Shown one piece after another: positions 25,148 through 33,548 of a DNA stretch of 64,000 bases. Under the pieces are notes generated by a model that saw only the letters and a list, made by a program, of their open reading frames with translations, was not told where the DNA came from and searched no databases. Location: positions 275,058-339,057 of the forward strand of contig NZ_JAJNDV010000001.1 in assembly GCF_021043375.1 (NCBI RefSeq), in the 5' to 3' direction. This DNA comes from Sphingomonas sp. IC-56. Its GTDB lineage: Bacteria > Pseudomonadota > Alphaproteobacteria > Sphingomonadales > Sphingomonadaceae. Within the stretch, counting starts at the first letter, position 1. Each line of letters opens with the position of its first letter. The translations under genes and the position numbers were made by a program.

Positions 25148-26437
25148 TCAGCGCCGTGCGCGCCCGCCGAACGTGATCAGGCTCTCCGCCCCGTCGGCGC
25201 TGAGCGACGACACGCCGACAAAGCTGTCGTCGACGATCACGCCCTTCAGCACCGCCTCGGGTCCCTTCACGTCCAGGTGATCGGTCCAGTCCTGCGCGTC
25301 CGCCCGGCGCCAGTGCACGCGGTACCCCGCCGCACCGGGCACCGCTTCCCACTTCACCGACGTGTCGGTCGCCAGCGCGCCGCCGATCGTCACACTTGCC
25401 GGCGCCGCCGGTGCCTTGGCCAGCTGCCGGATCGTCGCGACGTTGATCGCCGTCACCTTTGCCAGATACGGGAAGTCCATCTTGTCGACCGTGTCGCCAT
25501 AGACCTTGCCGCCTTCGGTGCGCAGGTCCTGGTGCTGCTGGTCGTAATTCTCGACGCCGACTGAGAATCGCACCGCCGGATAGCTCAGCTTCAGGAACGG
25601 GGTATGGTCGCCGCCGCGCCCGAACCGGTCGAACCGCCGCACCACGAACACGTCAAGCCCGCCCGGGATGGTCTTGGCAGCGCCGTCCACTGCCTTGGCG
25701 AGCGCCCGCGAGGGGCCGTCATCCTCGCCCCCATCGGCCGCTCGCGCCATCTGCGCCTCCAGCGGCTCGGCCTGGCGGATCCCTTCGGAAAATACCCGCA
25801 CCCGGTCAGCGACGCGCCGGCCGTCCTGGCCCACCGTGTTGCCGACGATGTCGTTGTTGAGCACGCCGCTGACCGTCCAGCCCCGCTCCTTGGCGGTATC
25901 GGCCAACAGCGTGCCGCCGAACAGCCCCTGCTCCTCGCCCGACAGCGCGGCATAAATCACCGTGGCGGTCAGCTTTTCCTTGGACAGCACGCGCGCCGCC
26001 TCCAGCACCAGCGCCACGCCCGACGCGTCGTCATTCGCCCCCGGCGCGTCGGCGGTCACGTTCATCACGTCGGTGACGCGGCTGTCGATATGCCCCATCA
26101 CGATCACGACACGCTTGGGATCGGTGCCGGCCTGGAAGCCGAGCACGTCGACGATCTCCACCCCATTGGGCGCGCGCGGCCCAGTGAAGGTGCGCGCGAC
26201 GTTCGCGACCTGGATGCACCCGCCACAGCCTTTGCCGATCCGCTCCATCTCGCTGGCGAACCAGCGCCGGGCGGCGCCGATGCCACGCTTGGGATCGGTC
26301 GGCGAGGAAAGCGTGTGCCGGGTGCCAAAGCTCACCAGCTTCTCGACATCGGCCTTCAACCGCGCAGGGCTGGGTTGCTCCTGGGCGGCAGCCGGAACCG
26401 CGGCGAACAGCAGCGGCAGGGCAAGATAATGGCGCAT
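25148..26437 (-). CDS. Exported M28-family metallopeptidase with C-terminal fibronectin-like domain
   Basis: 429 aa; ATG 26437 begins a signal peptide (ends VPAAAQ). Catalytic zinc ligands and base: MGHIDSR (His), ADAPGANDDASG (bridging Asp), LSGEEQGLFGG (general-base Glu and ligand), LNNDIVGN (Asp) and GGDHTPFLK (His). Residues about 345-429 look like a fibronectin type III module (SVKWEAVPGAAGYRVHWRR). Such enzymes are secreted aminopeptidases that turn over peptides. Ten bases separate its start from the universal-stress gene upstream. Confidence 0.92.
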   Translation of the reverse strand: MRHYLALPLLFAAVPAAAQEQPSPARLKADVEKLVSFGTRHTLSSPTDPKRGIGAARRWFASEMERIGKGCGGCIQVANVARTFTGPRAPNGVEIVDVLGFQAGTDPKRVVIVMGHIDSRVTDVMNVTADAPGANDDASGVALVLEAARVLSKEKLTATVIYAALSGEEQGLFGGTLLADTAKERGWTVSGVLNNDIVGNTVGQDGRRVADRVRVFSEGIRQAEPLEAQMARAADGGEDDGPSRALAKAVDGAAKTIPGGLDVFVVRRFDRFGRGGDHTPFLKLSYPAVRFSVGVENYDQQHQDLRTEGGKVYGDTVDKMDFPYLAKVTAINVATIRQLAKAPAAPASVTIGGALATDTSVKWEAVPGAAGYRVHWRRADAQDWTDHLDVKGPEAVLKGVIVDDSFVGVSSLSADGAESLITFGGRARR

Positions 26438-26447
26438 AAGGTTACCT

Positions 26448-26903
26448 TCAGCTGAGCCGGTCGATGGCGGCAATGTCGAGCGAGCCCGGGATAATCATCA
26501 CCGGCACGGAAAAGGTGCCGGCGTCGGCGCCGGTGAAATGGCTGACCAGCGGCCCGGGCGCGCCGCTCGGCGCAGCGCCCAGCACCAGCGCGGCGATCTC
26601 GGTATTGGCGGCGATCATCTCGCGCACCACCTTCACGCCATCGCCTTCCTGCACGGTGATCGCCGGCTTCAACCCGGATTCGGTCAGCAGCGTGCCCGCG
26701 GCACGCTGCACCAGCGCCTCCGCCCGTTCGAAGGCTTCCTCTTCGATCGCAGCCATCACGCCGCCCCACTGGACGAACTCGGGCTGCGGCACGAGCGCCA
26801 GGATCTCGACATTGCCGCCCGTCTTCACCGCCCGCCGTGCGGCAAAGCGCAACGCGATCTCGGATTCCGGGCTCTCGTCGATCACCACCAGGTAGGTGCG
26901 CAT
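26448..26903 (-). CDS. Universal stress protein (UspA family)
   Basis: 151 aa, one Usp domain. N-terminal strand TYLVVIDESPESEIALRFAA and C-terminal IAALVLGAAPSGAPGPLVSHF, SVPVMIIPG. The GxxGxxxxF-like ATP loop is imperfect, so ATP binding is uncertain. First gene of a probable two-gene unit with the M28 peptidase, divergent from pdhC. Confidence 0.9.
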   Translation of the reverse strand: MRTYLVVIDESPESEIALRFAARRAVKTGGNVEILALVPQPEFVQWGGVMAAIEEEAFERAEALVQRAAGTLLTESGLKPAITVQEGDGVKVVREMIAANTEIAALVLGAAPSGAPGPLVSHFTGADAGTFSVPVMIIPGSLDIAAIDRLS

Positions 26904-27036
26904 GGTTGTTTCCCCGTGTCTTAGCCCGTTTACGTGCCGTGCGATTGCGGCTTGCGCAAGCCCGAGGGGTTGACCCTAGGGAACGTCGCGGCAAAGGAAG
27001 GCCCAACACCTACAGGTCCAAACGACGGGAACCTCC

Positions 27037-28347
27037 ATGTCGATCGAAATCAAAATGCCGGCGCTTTCCCCCACCATGGAAGAGGGCACCCTCGCCAAGT
27101 GGCTGGTCAAGGAGGGCGACGTCGTGAAGTCGGGCGACCTCCTCGCTGAGATTGAGACCGACAAGGCGACGATGGAATTCGAGGCCGTCGACGAAGGCAC
27201 GATCGGCAAGATCCTCGTCGCAGAGGGCACCGACAATGTGAAGGTCGGTACCGTGATCGCAGTGATCGCCGGCGAAGGCGAGGACGTATCCTCCGCCAGC
27301 GCCGCCACGCCCGCGCCCAGCCCCGCGCCTGCTCCGGCACCGAAGGCCGAAGCCGCCGCGCCAGCTCCGACGCCTGCTCCTACACCAGCACCCACTCCCG
27401 CCCCCGCCGCTTCGGGCAATCGCGTAAAGGCCAGCCCGCTCGCCAAGCGGATCGCCGCCGACAAGGGCGTCGACCTTTCCTCGCTCACCGGCTCGGGCCC
27501 GAACGGCCGCATCGTCAAGGCTGACGTGGAAGGCGCCAAGCCCGGCGCAGCCGCCCCGGCCGCCCAGCAGGCTGCTGCACCCGCAGCCGCTGCTCCGGTC
27601 CCCGCTGCTGCCCCCGCCGCGTCGCAGGAGACCAAGGCGGTCTGGTACGACGACTCGATCCCGCACGAGGAAGAGAAGCTCTCCAACATCCGCAAGACCA
27701 TCGCGCGCCGCCTCACCGAGTCGAAACAGACCGTTCCGCACATCTATCTCACGGTCGACATCCGCCTGGACGCGCTGCTCAAGCTGCGCGGCGAACTCAA
27801 CAAGGCGCTCGAAGCGCGCGGTGTGAAGCTCTCGGTCAACGATCTGCTGATCAAGGCGCTCGGCGTGGCGCTTGAGCAGACGCCCAAGTGCAACGTGACC
27901 TACACTGGCGACAAGCTGATCAAGTACAGCCGCGCCGACGTGTCGGTCGCGGTCTCCACGCCCACCGGCCTGATCACGCCGATCATCCGCGACGCGGCAG
28001 GCGCCAGCGTTTCGTCGATCTCGACGCAGATGAAGGACCTCGCCGGCCGCGCCAAGGAAGGCAAGCTCAAGCCCGAGGAATATCAGGGCGGCACGGCGTC
28101 GCTGTCCAACATGGGCATGTACGGCATCAAGCAGTTCGAAGCGGTCATCAATCCGCCCCAGGGCATGATCATGGCGATCGGCGCGGGCGAGAAGCGCCCC
28201 TATGTCATCGACGATGCGCTCCAGATCGCAACGATCATGAGCGCCACCGGCAGCTTCGATCACCGCGCGATCGACGGCGCCGACGGCGCCGAGCTGATGA
28301 AGACGTTCAAGGCGCTGGTCGAAGCGCCGATGGGCATGATCGCGTAA
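27037..28347 (+). CDS. pdhC: Pyruvate dehydrogenase E2 (dihydrolipoamide acetyltransferase)
   Basis: 436 aa. One lipoyl domain at residues 1-78 with the lipoyl-Lys in [15 protein letters not shown]; an Ala/Pro-rich flexible linker (about 88-127); peripheral-subunit binding domain (about 128-168: [20 protein letters not shown]); second AP linker; catalytic core from about 210 with the active-site [18 protein letters not shown]. Transfers the acetyl group to CoA. The E1 genes are not next to it; two small genes and lpdA follow in the same direction. Confidence 0.95.
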   Translation: MSIEIKMPALSPTMEEGTLAKWLVKEGDVVKSGDLLAEIETDKATMEFEAVDEGTIGKILVAEGTDNVKVGTVIAVIAGEGEDVSSASAATPAPSPAPAPAPKAEAAAPAPTPAPTPAPTPAPAASGNRVKASPLAKRIAADKGVDLSSLTGSGPNGRIVKADVEGAKPGAAAPAAQQAAAPAAAAPVPAAAPAASQETKAVWYDDSIPHEEEKLSNIRKTIARRLTESKQTVPHIYLTVDIRLDALLKLRGELNKALEARGVKLSVNDLLIKALGVALEQTPKCNVTYTGDKLIKYSRADVSVAVSTPTGLITPIIRDAAGASVSSISTQMKDLAGRAKEGKLKPEEYQGGTASLSNMGMYGIKQFEAVINPPQGMIMAIGAGEKRPYVIDDALQIATIMSATGSFDHRAIDGADGAELMKTFKALVEAPMGMIA

Positions 28348-28358
28348 GGCCGCCGGCC

Positions 28359-28586
28359 ATGCGCGTCCTCATCGAAACCGCCTTCATCGTCTCCGGCCTG
28401 GTCGCGAGCGTGGTAATCGCTTGGCTCGCGGCCTGGTCCTATCCGCTGGGCAAGGACGACATCTGGCTCGTCGCGTACGGCGCGATGGTCATCATCGTGC
28501 TGATGGGCATCGGCCCGCTGCGGCGCGCTTATGCGCAGGATCGCGAGCGGCTGCACGGCACGAACAAGGAAAATGCCCGTGGCTGA
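28359..28586 (+). CDS. Small two-helix membrane protein between pdhC and thioesterase
   Basis: 75 aa from ATG 28359, 11 bases after pdhC. Transmembrane segments at about 6-27 (ETAFIVSGLVASVVIAWLAAW cut to its hydrophobic part) and 37-53 (WLVAYGAMVIIVLMG), then a charged tail. Overlaps the next gene's start by 8 bases. Family not recognised; the arrangement suggests it is translated with its neighbours. Confidence 0.72.
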   Translation: MRVLIETAFIVSGLVASVVIAWLAAWSYPLGKDDIWLVAYGAMVIIVLMGIGPLRRAYAQDRERLHGTNKENARG

Positions 28587-28980
28587 TCAGACCCCGCCCG
28601 ACCGCCAACCGGCGATCCGCGTCACCACCATGCCCGCCGACGCCAACCCCTATGGCGACATCTTCGGCGGCTGGCTGATGAGCCAGATGGACATGGCCGC
28701 CGGCCTGGTCGCCTCGCGTTACTCGCGCGGCCGCGCCGTCACGATCGCAGTCGAGGGCATGAAGTTCCACGCTCCCGTCGCGGTTGGCGACGAAGTCTCG
28801 GTCTTTGCCGACATGATCAAGGTCGGCCGCACCTCGATGACCATCGACGTCCAGGCCTGGCGCCGCGGCCGCCACACGGAAGCGCAGTGCCTGGTCACCC
28901 AGGCGCAGTTCGTCTTCGTCGCAATCGACGAAGAGCGTAAGCCGCGCCCGGTGGCGCCCCCTCCCATCGACGCCGCCTGA
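28579..28980 (+). CDS. Acyl-CoA thioesterase, YciA-like hotdog fold
   Basis: 133 aa. I prefer GTG 28579 because AAGGA (28567-28571) is 7 bases upstream; ATG 28573 would be almost on top of that site. Motifs NPYGDIFGGWLMSQMDMAAGL (active-site Asp and helix of the YciA/acyl-CoA hydrolase group), RAVTIAVEGMKFHAPVAVGD and HTEAQCLVTQAQFVFVAID are intact. Hydrolyses short to medium acyl-CoA. Lies between pdhC and lpdA, raising the idea of acetyl-CoA/CoA balance, which is inference. Confidence 0.9.
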   Translation: MADQTPPDRQPAIRVTTMPADANPYGDIFGGWLMSQMDMAAGLVASRYSRGRAVTIAVEGMKFHAPVAVGDEVSVFADMIKVGRTSMTIDVQAWRRGRHTEAQCLVTQAQFVFVAIDEERKPRPVAPPPIDAA

Positions 28981-29019
28981 CCCCATATCTCGCTAAACGA
29001 ATACATAAGGCTGAGCACA

Positions 29020-30420
29020 ATGGCTGAATCCTACGACCTCATCGTCCTCGGCTCGGGCCCCGGCGGCTATGTCGCCGCGATCCGCGCGGCACAGCTGGGT
29101 CTCAAGACCGCAATCGTCGAGCGCGAGAATCTGGGCGGCATCTGCCTGAACTGGGGCTGCATCCCGACCAAGGCGCTGCTGCGCTCGGCCGAAATCTTCC
29201 ACTACATGCAGCATGCCAAGGATTACGGCTTGGTCGCCGACGGCATCAGCGCCGATCTGGCCGCAGTGGTGAAGCGCTCGCGCGGCGTCGCCAAGCAGCT
29301 CAATCAGGGCGTCACGCACCTGATGAAGAAGAACAAGATCGCCGTGCACATGGGCACCGGCAAGCTGACCGGTAAGGGCAAGCTCACCGTTACTGCGCAG
29401 GACGGCAAGACCACCGAACTCACTGCCAAGAACATCATCGTCGCCACTGGCGCGCGCGCCCGCGACCTCCCGCACCTGCCGGCGGATGGCAAGCGCGTCT
29501 GGACCTATCGCCATGCGATGACCCCGGCCGAAATGCCGACCAAGCTGCTGGTCATCGGCTCGGGCGCGATCGGCATCGAATTCGCCAGCTTCTACAACGA
29601 CATGGGCTCCGACGTCACCGTCGTCGAGATGATGGACCGCATCGTGCCGGTCGAGGATGCCGACGTCTCCACCTTCCTGGAAAAGTCGCTCAAGAAGCAG
29701 GGCATGACCATCCTGACCAAGGCCGCGGTCGAGAAGATCGAGGCCACCGCCGCCGGCGTGAAGGCAACGATCAAGGACAAGGACGGCAAGCTCATCCAGG
29801 GCGACTACAGCCATGTCATCGTCGCGATCGGCATCGTTCCCAACACCGCCGACATCGGCCTCAAGGAACTCGGCGTCGCGATGGACGACCGCGGTTTCCT
29901 CAGGACCGATGCCACCTGCAAGACCAATGTCGAGGGTCTCTACGCGATTGGCGACATCACCGCCCCGCCGTGGCTCGCGCACAAGGCCAGCCATGAGGGC
30001 GTGATCGCAGTCGAAGCCATCAATGGCGGGCACCCGCACGCGATGGAGCCGCGCAACATCCCGGGCTGTACCTATTGCCACCCGCAGATCGCCAGCGTTG
30101 GCCTGACCGAGGCCAAGGCCAAGGAGGCCGGCTATGAGGTGAAGGTCGGTAACTTCCCCTTCATCGGCAACGGCAAGGCGATCGCGCTGGGCGAGGCGGA
30201 AGGCTTCATCAAGACCGTGTTTGACGCCAAGACCGGCGAACTGCTCGGCGCGCACATGATCGGCGCGGAAGTGACCGAGCTGATCCAGGGCTACACCATC
30301 GGCAAGACGCTCGAGACCACCGAGGCCGAGCTGATGGAAACCGTCTTCCCACACCCGACGCTCAGCGAAATGATGCACGAAAGCGTGCTCGGCGCCTATG
30401 GCAAGGCGCTGCATATCTAA
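29020..30420 (+). CDS. lpdA: Dihydrolipoyl dehydrogenase (E3)
   Basis: 466-aa FAD/NAD oxidoreductase re-oxidising the lipoyl arm. FAD motif LGSGPGGYVAAIRAAQLG, redox-active disulfide GGICLNWGCIPTKALL, NAD motif VIGSGAIGIEFASFYNDMG, AIGDITAPPWLAHKASHEG and the C-terminal HPTLSEMMHES with the catalytic His-Glu pair. It lies 39 bases after the thioesterase and ends at a terminator. Confidence 0.95.
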   Translation: MAESYDLIVLGSGPGGYVAAIRAAQLGLKTAIVERENLGGICLNWGCIPTKALLRSAEIFHYMQHAKDYGLVADGISADLAAVVKRSRGVAKQLNQGVTHLMKKNKIAVHMGTGKLTGKGKLTVTAQDGKTTELTAKNIIVATGARARDLPHLPADGKRVWTYRHAMTPAEMPTKLLVIGSGAIGIEFASFYNDMGSDVTVVEMMDRIVPVEDADVSTFLEKSLKKQGMTILTKAAVEKIEATAAGVKATIKDKDGKLIQGDYSHVIVAIGIVPNTADIGLKELGVAMDDRGFLRTDATCKTNVEGLYAIGDITAPPWLAHKASHEGVIAVEAINGGHPHAMEPRNIPGCTYCHPQIASVGLTEAKAKEAGYEVKVGNFPFIGNGKAIALGEAEGFIKTVFDAKTGELLGAHMIGAEVTELIQGYTIGKTLETTEAELMETVFPHPTLSEMMHESVLGAYGKALHI

Positions 30421-30467
30421 CGGAGTGAGGCCGGCGTTCGTCGCGCCACGCGATCCGCATCCAGCGC

Positions 30468-30503
30468 AAGCATAATCCAGATTGCCAACCTGGATTATGC
30501 TTT
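30468..30503 (+). terminator. Rho-independent terminator after lpdA
   Basis: Perfect 13-bp stem AAGCATAATCCAG (30468-30480) / CTGGATTATGCTT (30490-30502), 9-base loop, T-rich end. It lies 48 bases after the lpdA stop. The stem is unusually AT-rich for this genome. Confidence 0.75.
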
Positions 30504-30575
30504 AGCGTTCAGTGCGTTATTCCTTGGAACTCGTGCCCTGGGCCTAGCGTTGGCGCGCAAGCCAGGATAAACTCC

Positions 30576-30827
30576 ATGAAGCGCCTGCTGATCGCCTCCA
30601 CCCTGCCCGTCTTCGCCCTGCCCGCAGCCTGCGGCGGCGGCGGCGGCAATGAGATCATCACTACCAACGACAACAATGTCGTGCTGAACGACGCCCATTC
30701 GAACTTTGCTTTCAGCAACGAAGGCGAAACCCCCGCCAACGATGCCGGGGCGATGTCCGCCGATACCGCGAATGGCAGCATGTCCAACGACATGTCGAGC
30801 GGCGGAACCACCACCAACGCGATGTAA
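30576..30827 (+). CDS. Small Asn/Ser-rich exported protein, probable lipoprotein
   Basis: 83 aa. The N-terminal signal ends FALPAACGGGGG: a Cys at residue 19 after a hydrophobic stretch, with Pro at -3, so the lipobox is imperfect. The mature part is rich in Asn, Asp, Ser and Ala (NEIITTNDNNVVLNDAHSN) and looks disordered. No known family; function unknown. Confidence 0.65.
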   Translation: MKRLLIASTLPVFALPAACGGGGGNEIITTNDNNVVLNDAHSNFAFSNEGETPANDAGAMSADTANGSMSNDMSSGGTTTNAM

Positions 30828-30830
30828 CCC

Positions 30831-31772
30831 TCACCGCCGCGTGAGGATCGCCCCTACCACCGCGATGCGCTCGATCTCCGCATAAGGCGGCTGGTCGAGC
30901 TCTTCGCCGAACACATCCGGATCCAGTTCGCGATAGCTGAAGTCGAGCGCATGCTCGGCAGCCAGCCGCTCCAGCGCGTCGCGCAGGACATCTTCGCCGC
31001 CGGCAATGGCGCTGCCGGTATAAAGGATCACCCGCCCGCCCGGCGCGAGCTTCTCCACCGCCATCCGCGTCATGTCGAACGACACCTTCCCGCCGCGCAT
31101 CTCGCCCCCGTCGCGATAGGTACGGCTGCCTTCGTCCATGATGTAGGGCGGGTTCGCCAGCGCCACGTCGATGGCGCCTTCCACGCCGCCCAGATCGCCA
31201 CCCTCCACGCAGCGCACCTCGGCACCCGCGGCGGCCGCATTGATCCTGGCAAACCGCAGCGCCTTGGGATTGATGTCAGTCACCACGATCGACGCGTCCG
31301 GGCACAGCCCCGCCGCGACGATGCCCCCCACGCCGCTGCCGGTGCCGATGTCGACGATCCGTGCGCCCGGCGGGCAATGCCGGCCCAGTTCCGCCTCGAT
31401 CAGGTCCGCGAAGCGATAGCTGTCGGGACCGAAGAACACCGCGTCCTCATCCTGCGTCGGATAGGCCGAATGCACGAACAACTGCCCCTTCAGCCACGAC
31501 ACCCGCACCGCGCTTCGAACCAGGCCATTGCCGGCATCTTCCAGTGCCCCGGCAGCCTCCAGCAGCCCGAGCAGATCCGCGTCGATCAGCCCCGCCTCGA
31601 AGGGCAGGCTCCACCCGAGCACATCGGCCAGGTTGCGCGCCTTCTCGCGCCCGGGACGCGCCACCACCCGCGCGTGCGTAGCTGGGGTCGGCGTGATGAA
31701 GTGGTAGCCGCGCTTTCGCAGCGTTTCCACCAGACTGAGCAGGGCGGCATCGGCATCGTTCATGCGCGCCAT
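30831..31772 (-). CDS. SAM-dependent methyltransferase with NPPY motif
   Basis: 313 aa from the ATG at 31772 (MARMNDADAALLSLVETL); ATGs at 31793 and 31763 are alternatives and none has a clear ribosome site. SAM motif I VDIGTGSGVGGIVAAG, acidic loop VVTDINPKALRFARINA, and DVALANPPYIMDEGS, the NPPY of N-methyltransferases acting on Gln, Asn or adenine. Residues 1-110 are a separate N-terminal domain. Resembles HemK/RsmC-type enzymes; substrate not determined. Confidence 0.82.
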   Translation of the reverse strand: MARMNDADAALLSLVETLRKRGYHFITPTPATHARVVARPGREKARNLADVLGWSLPFEAGLIDADLLGLLEAAGALEDAGNGLVRSAVRVSWLKGQLFVHSAYPTQDEDAVFFGPDSYRFADLIEAELGRHCPPGARIVDIGTGSGVGGIVAAGLCPDASIVVTDINPKALRFARINAAAAGAEVRCVEGGDLGGVEGAIDVALANPPYIMDEGSRTYRDGGEMRGGKVSFDMTRMAVEKLAPGGRVILYTGSAIAGGEDVLRDALERLAAEHALDFSYRELDPDVFGEELDQPPYAEIERIAVVGAILTRR

Positions 31773-31824
31773 GGGCCCGAAAAAACGCCCCATGTCAAAG
31801 CCATGTTCGCCGGCATTCGCAAAA

Positions 31825-31866
31825 CAAAAAGGCCCGCCAAGCTATTTGCCTGGCGAGCCTTTTTTC
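31825..31866 (-). terminator. Rho-independent terminator after tRNA-Val
   Basis: On the minus strand GGCTCGCCAGG and CTTGGCGGGCC form a stem with few mismatches, bounded by AAAAAA on one side and CTTTTTGTTTT on the other. It begins just after the tRNA 3' end. The T-run also allows partial use from the other strand. Confidence 0.85.
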
Positions 31867-31869
31867 GCG

Positions 31870-31944
31870 TGGTGGGCGTGGCAAGGATTGAACTTGCGAC
31901 CCCTGCGATGTCAACACAGTGCTCTACCACTGAGCTACACGCCC
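31870..31944 (-). tRNA. tRNA-Val (GAC anticodon)
   Basis: 75-nt cloverleaf with encoded CCA. Acceptor GGGCGTG/CACGCCC, D arm GCTCAGTGGTAGAGC, anticodon arm CTGTG-TTGACAT-CGCAG with anticodon GAC at the centre of the loop, T arm with GTTCAATCC. Discriminator A. Reads GUC codons. Upstream on the minus strand TTGCGC and TAAAGC are separated by 17 bases, a plausible promoter. Confidence 0.95.
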
Positions 31945-32006
31945 CCCGGGGAGACGGCGCTTTAGCGGCGGTTATCCGGCCGCGCAAGCACCTGTTCGCG
32001 AAAATT

Positions 32007-32381
32007 TCAGCTCAAGCCCACATTCTCGGTTTCGAACATGCGGTCGACCTCCAGCACCAGGTCGCGCAGATGGAACGGCTTGGACAGCACGCGCGCCTGG
32101 GGCACCTGCTTGCCCGCCTTCAACGTCACCGCGGCAAAGCCGGTGATGAACATTACCCGCATCTCCGGCGCGATCTCGGCAGCACGCTGGGCGAGTTCGA
32201 TCCCGTCCATTTCGGGCATCACGATGTCGCTGAGCAGCAAGTCGAATCGCTCGCTCTCCAACAACGGCAGCGCCGCTGTGCCACGGTCCACGGCAGTGAC
32301 GGCATAGCCCGACCGCTCGAGCGCGCGGGCCAGGTATTCCCGCATCACGCGGTCATCCTCAGCCAGCAAAATCCGGATCAT
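32007..32381 (-). CDS. cpdR: Single-domain response regulator, CpdR-like
   Basis: 124 aa, receiver only. ATG 32381 gives MIRILLAEDDRVMREYLARAL; the frame is open further upstream without family resemblance. Phospho-Asp is in LLLSDIVMPEMDG, with MFITGFAAV and LSKPFHLRDLVLEVDRMF. This is the sequence style of CpdR, which when unphosphorylated helps ClpXP degrade PdeA and, indirectly, CtrA in Caulobacter. Its gene neighbours do not add support, so the name rests on sequence likeness. Confidence 0.8.
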   Translation of the reverse strand: MIRILLAEDDRVMREYLARALERSGYAVTAVDRGTAALPLLESERFDLLLSDIVMPEMDGIELAQRAAEIAPEMRVMFITGFAAVTLKAGKQVPQARVLSKPFHLRDLVLEVDRMFETENVGLS

Positions 32382-32492
32382 CGTCACTCCCCAAAGCTCG
32401 GGCGACACCTTATGCCTCAATGCCTTAAGATTTTCCAGTCCGCAGTCCGCGCCCCATTGCGGCTGTGGCGGCACGTGCCTAGTCAAGACGGA

Positions 32493-33338
32493 GTGACCGC
32501 GTCACCTTCCTTTGTGCGGCACGGGCCGCCTGTCCCGTCGAGCCCGCTCGTGCTCGCGGTGCCGCATGCCGGGCGCGACTATCCCGCGCCGCTGCAATCC
32601 GCCATTCGCGTGCCTTTGGCCGCGCTGAAAGGGCTGGAGGATCGTTGCGCCGACGCGTTGGCCCTGGAGGCCTGGCGCGACGAGACCCTGTTCATCGCCC
32701 ATCGCGCTCGTGCCTGGATCGACCTGAACCGCGGCGAGCAGGAACGCGACCCCAAGCTCGAGGACGGCGCAGGCCTGCTCGGCGTACCCCTTTCCGCTAA
32801 ACTACGCAGCGGCCTGGGTCTCGTCCCGCGCCGCGTGGGGAATAGCGGGGACATCTGGAGCCGCCGCCTGTCCTCTGCCGAAGTGCTCGCCCGCATCGAC
32901 GAAGATCATCGCCCCTATCATGAAGCACTGGCCGGCGCCCTCTCCGACGCCCGGACGCGCCATGGCGTGGCGGTTCTGGTCGACATCCACTCGATGCCGC
33001 CGCTTGCTTCGATCGGCGAACCTGCGCGGCTGGTGATCGGAGACCGGTTCGGCAAGTCGGCCGGAACGCGCTTCGTGAAGCGAATCGAGGATGCGGCGCG
33101 CGCACTTGGTGTATCGATCGCCAGCAATACGCCCTATGCCGGTGGACATACGCTCGAGCGCCATGGTGCCCCTCACAATGGCATCCACGCCGTGCAATTG
33201 GAGTTCGACCGTAGCTTCTATCTGGATGCCGCGCTGGACCGGCCCGGCCCCAACTTCGCGGCGGCTGTCCGCCTGCTGAGGACCATCCTCGACGGGCTTC
33301 TCGACGAAGCCGCGCCCGGCGCGCTCGCCGCCGAATAA
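32493..33338 (+). CDS. N-formylglutamate amidohydrolase family protein
   Basis: 281 aa from GTG 32493 (VTASPSFVRHGPPVPSSP); ATG 32412 would add 27 residues without family likeness. Motifs LAVPHAGRDYP, DRCADALALEA, WIDLNRGEQERDP, VLVDIHSMPP and GGHTLERHGAPHNGIHAVQLEFDRSFYL are typical of the HutG-type N-formylglutamate amidohydrolase superfamily, zinc enzymes that cleave formyl-Glu in histidine breakdown. No hut genes are nearby, so another N-acyl substrate is possible. Its stop codon overlaps the U-tract of the proposed small RNA on the other strand. Confidence 0.85.
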   Translation: MTASPSFVRHGPPVPSSPLVLAVPHAGRDYPAPLQSAIRVPLAALKGLEDRCADALALEAWRDETLFIAHRARAWIDLNRGEQERDPKLEDGAGLLGVPLSAKLRSGLGLVPRRVGNSGDIWSRRLSSAEVLARIDEDHRPYHEALAGALSDARTRHGVAVLVDIHSMPPLASIGEPARLVIGDRFGKSAGTRFVKRIEDAARALGVSIASNTPYAGGHTLERHGAPHNGIHAVQLEFDRSFYLDAALDRPGPNFAAAVRLLRTILDGLLDEAAPGALAAE

Positions 33339-33442
33339 AAAACCACCCCGCAGTTACCTGCGAGGTGGCCAAGGTTCAGGGAGGAGACACGCTCGAGAGC
33401 GTGTCGCACGGCGCCGCGAAAGGGGGGACACGACACCGTACA
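33336..33442 (-). ncRNA. Candidate small RNA with exposed anti-Shine-Dalgarno motif
   Basis: Predicted ~107-nt transcript in the gap between an amidohydrolase gene and sapC. Stem I: GTACGGTGTCG / CGGCGCCGTGC (11 bp with wobble pairs) with a C-rich 14-base loop (TGTCCCCCCTTTCG). Stem II: GACACGCT-CTCG-AGCGTGTC (33405-33386, perfect 8 bp). Single-stranded linker TCTCCTCCCTGAACC, complementary to Shine-Dalgarno sequences. Stem III: CCACCTCGCAG-GTAA-CTGCGGGGTGG followed by six T. A promoter match lies just upstream. The layout recalls alphaproteobacterial sRNAs bearing a CCUCCUCCC motif (alpha-r14/NfeR1 and CuckOO types), but homology to them is not shown. No protein frame explains these signals. 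Confidence 0.6.
33337..33368 (-). terminator. Terminator of the candidate small RNA
   Basis: On the minus strand CCACC-T-CGCAG / CTGCG-G-GGTGG (one mismatched pair, GTAA loop) is followed by TTTTTT. It is one of the strongest intrinsic terminators in the window, yet lies over 250 bases from the nearest minus-strand coding gene. Confidence 0.85.
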
Positions 33443-33448
33443 AGAATG

Positions 33449-33476
33449 AATATAGTTGGGCGGCCCGTTGGTTCAA
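33449..33476 (-). promoter_or_regulatory. Sigma70-like promoter for the candidate small RNA
   Basis: On the minus strand TTGAAC (33476-33471), 16-base spacer, TATATT (33454-33449). Transcription would begin near 33442. The -10 box is strikingly AT-rich for the region. Confidence 0.55.
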
Positions 33477-33548
33477 GGCTCGCGCAAAATCTTCGGGAAA
33501 GCGTGCCTGGCAGGCGACCAGCCGTGAACAGCGCACCACAAGCGAGAA

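Noticed and set aside
30951..32492. Long plus-strand extension upstream of the N-formylglutamate amidohydrolase frame
   Set aside because: It runs through a methyltransferase gene, a tRNA and cpdR on the other strand; chance lack of stops in GC-rich DNA.
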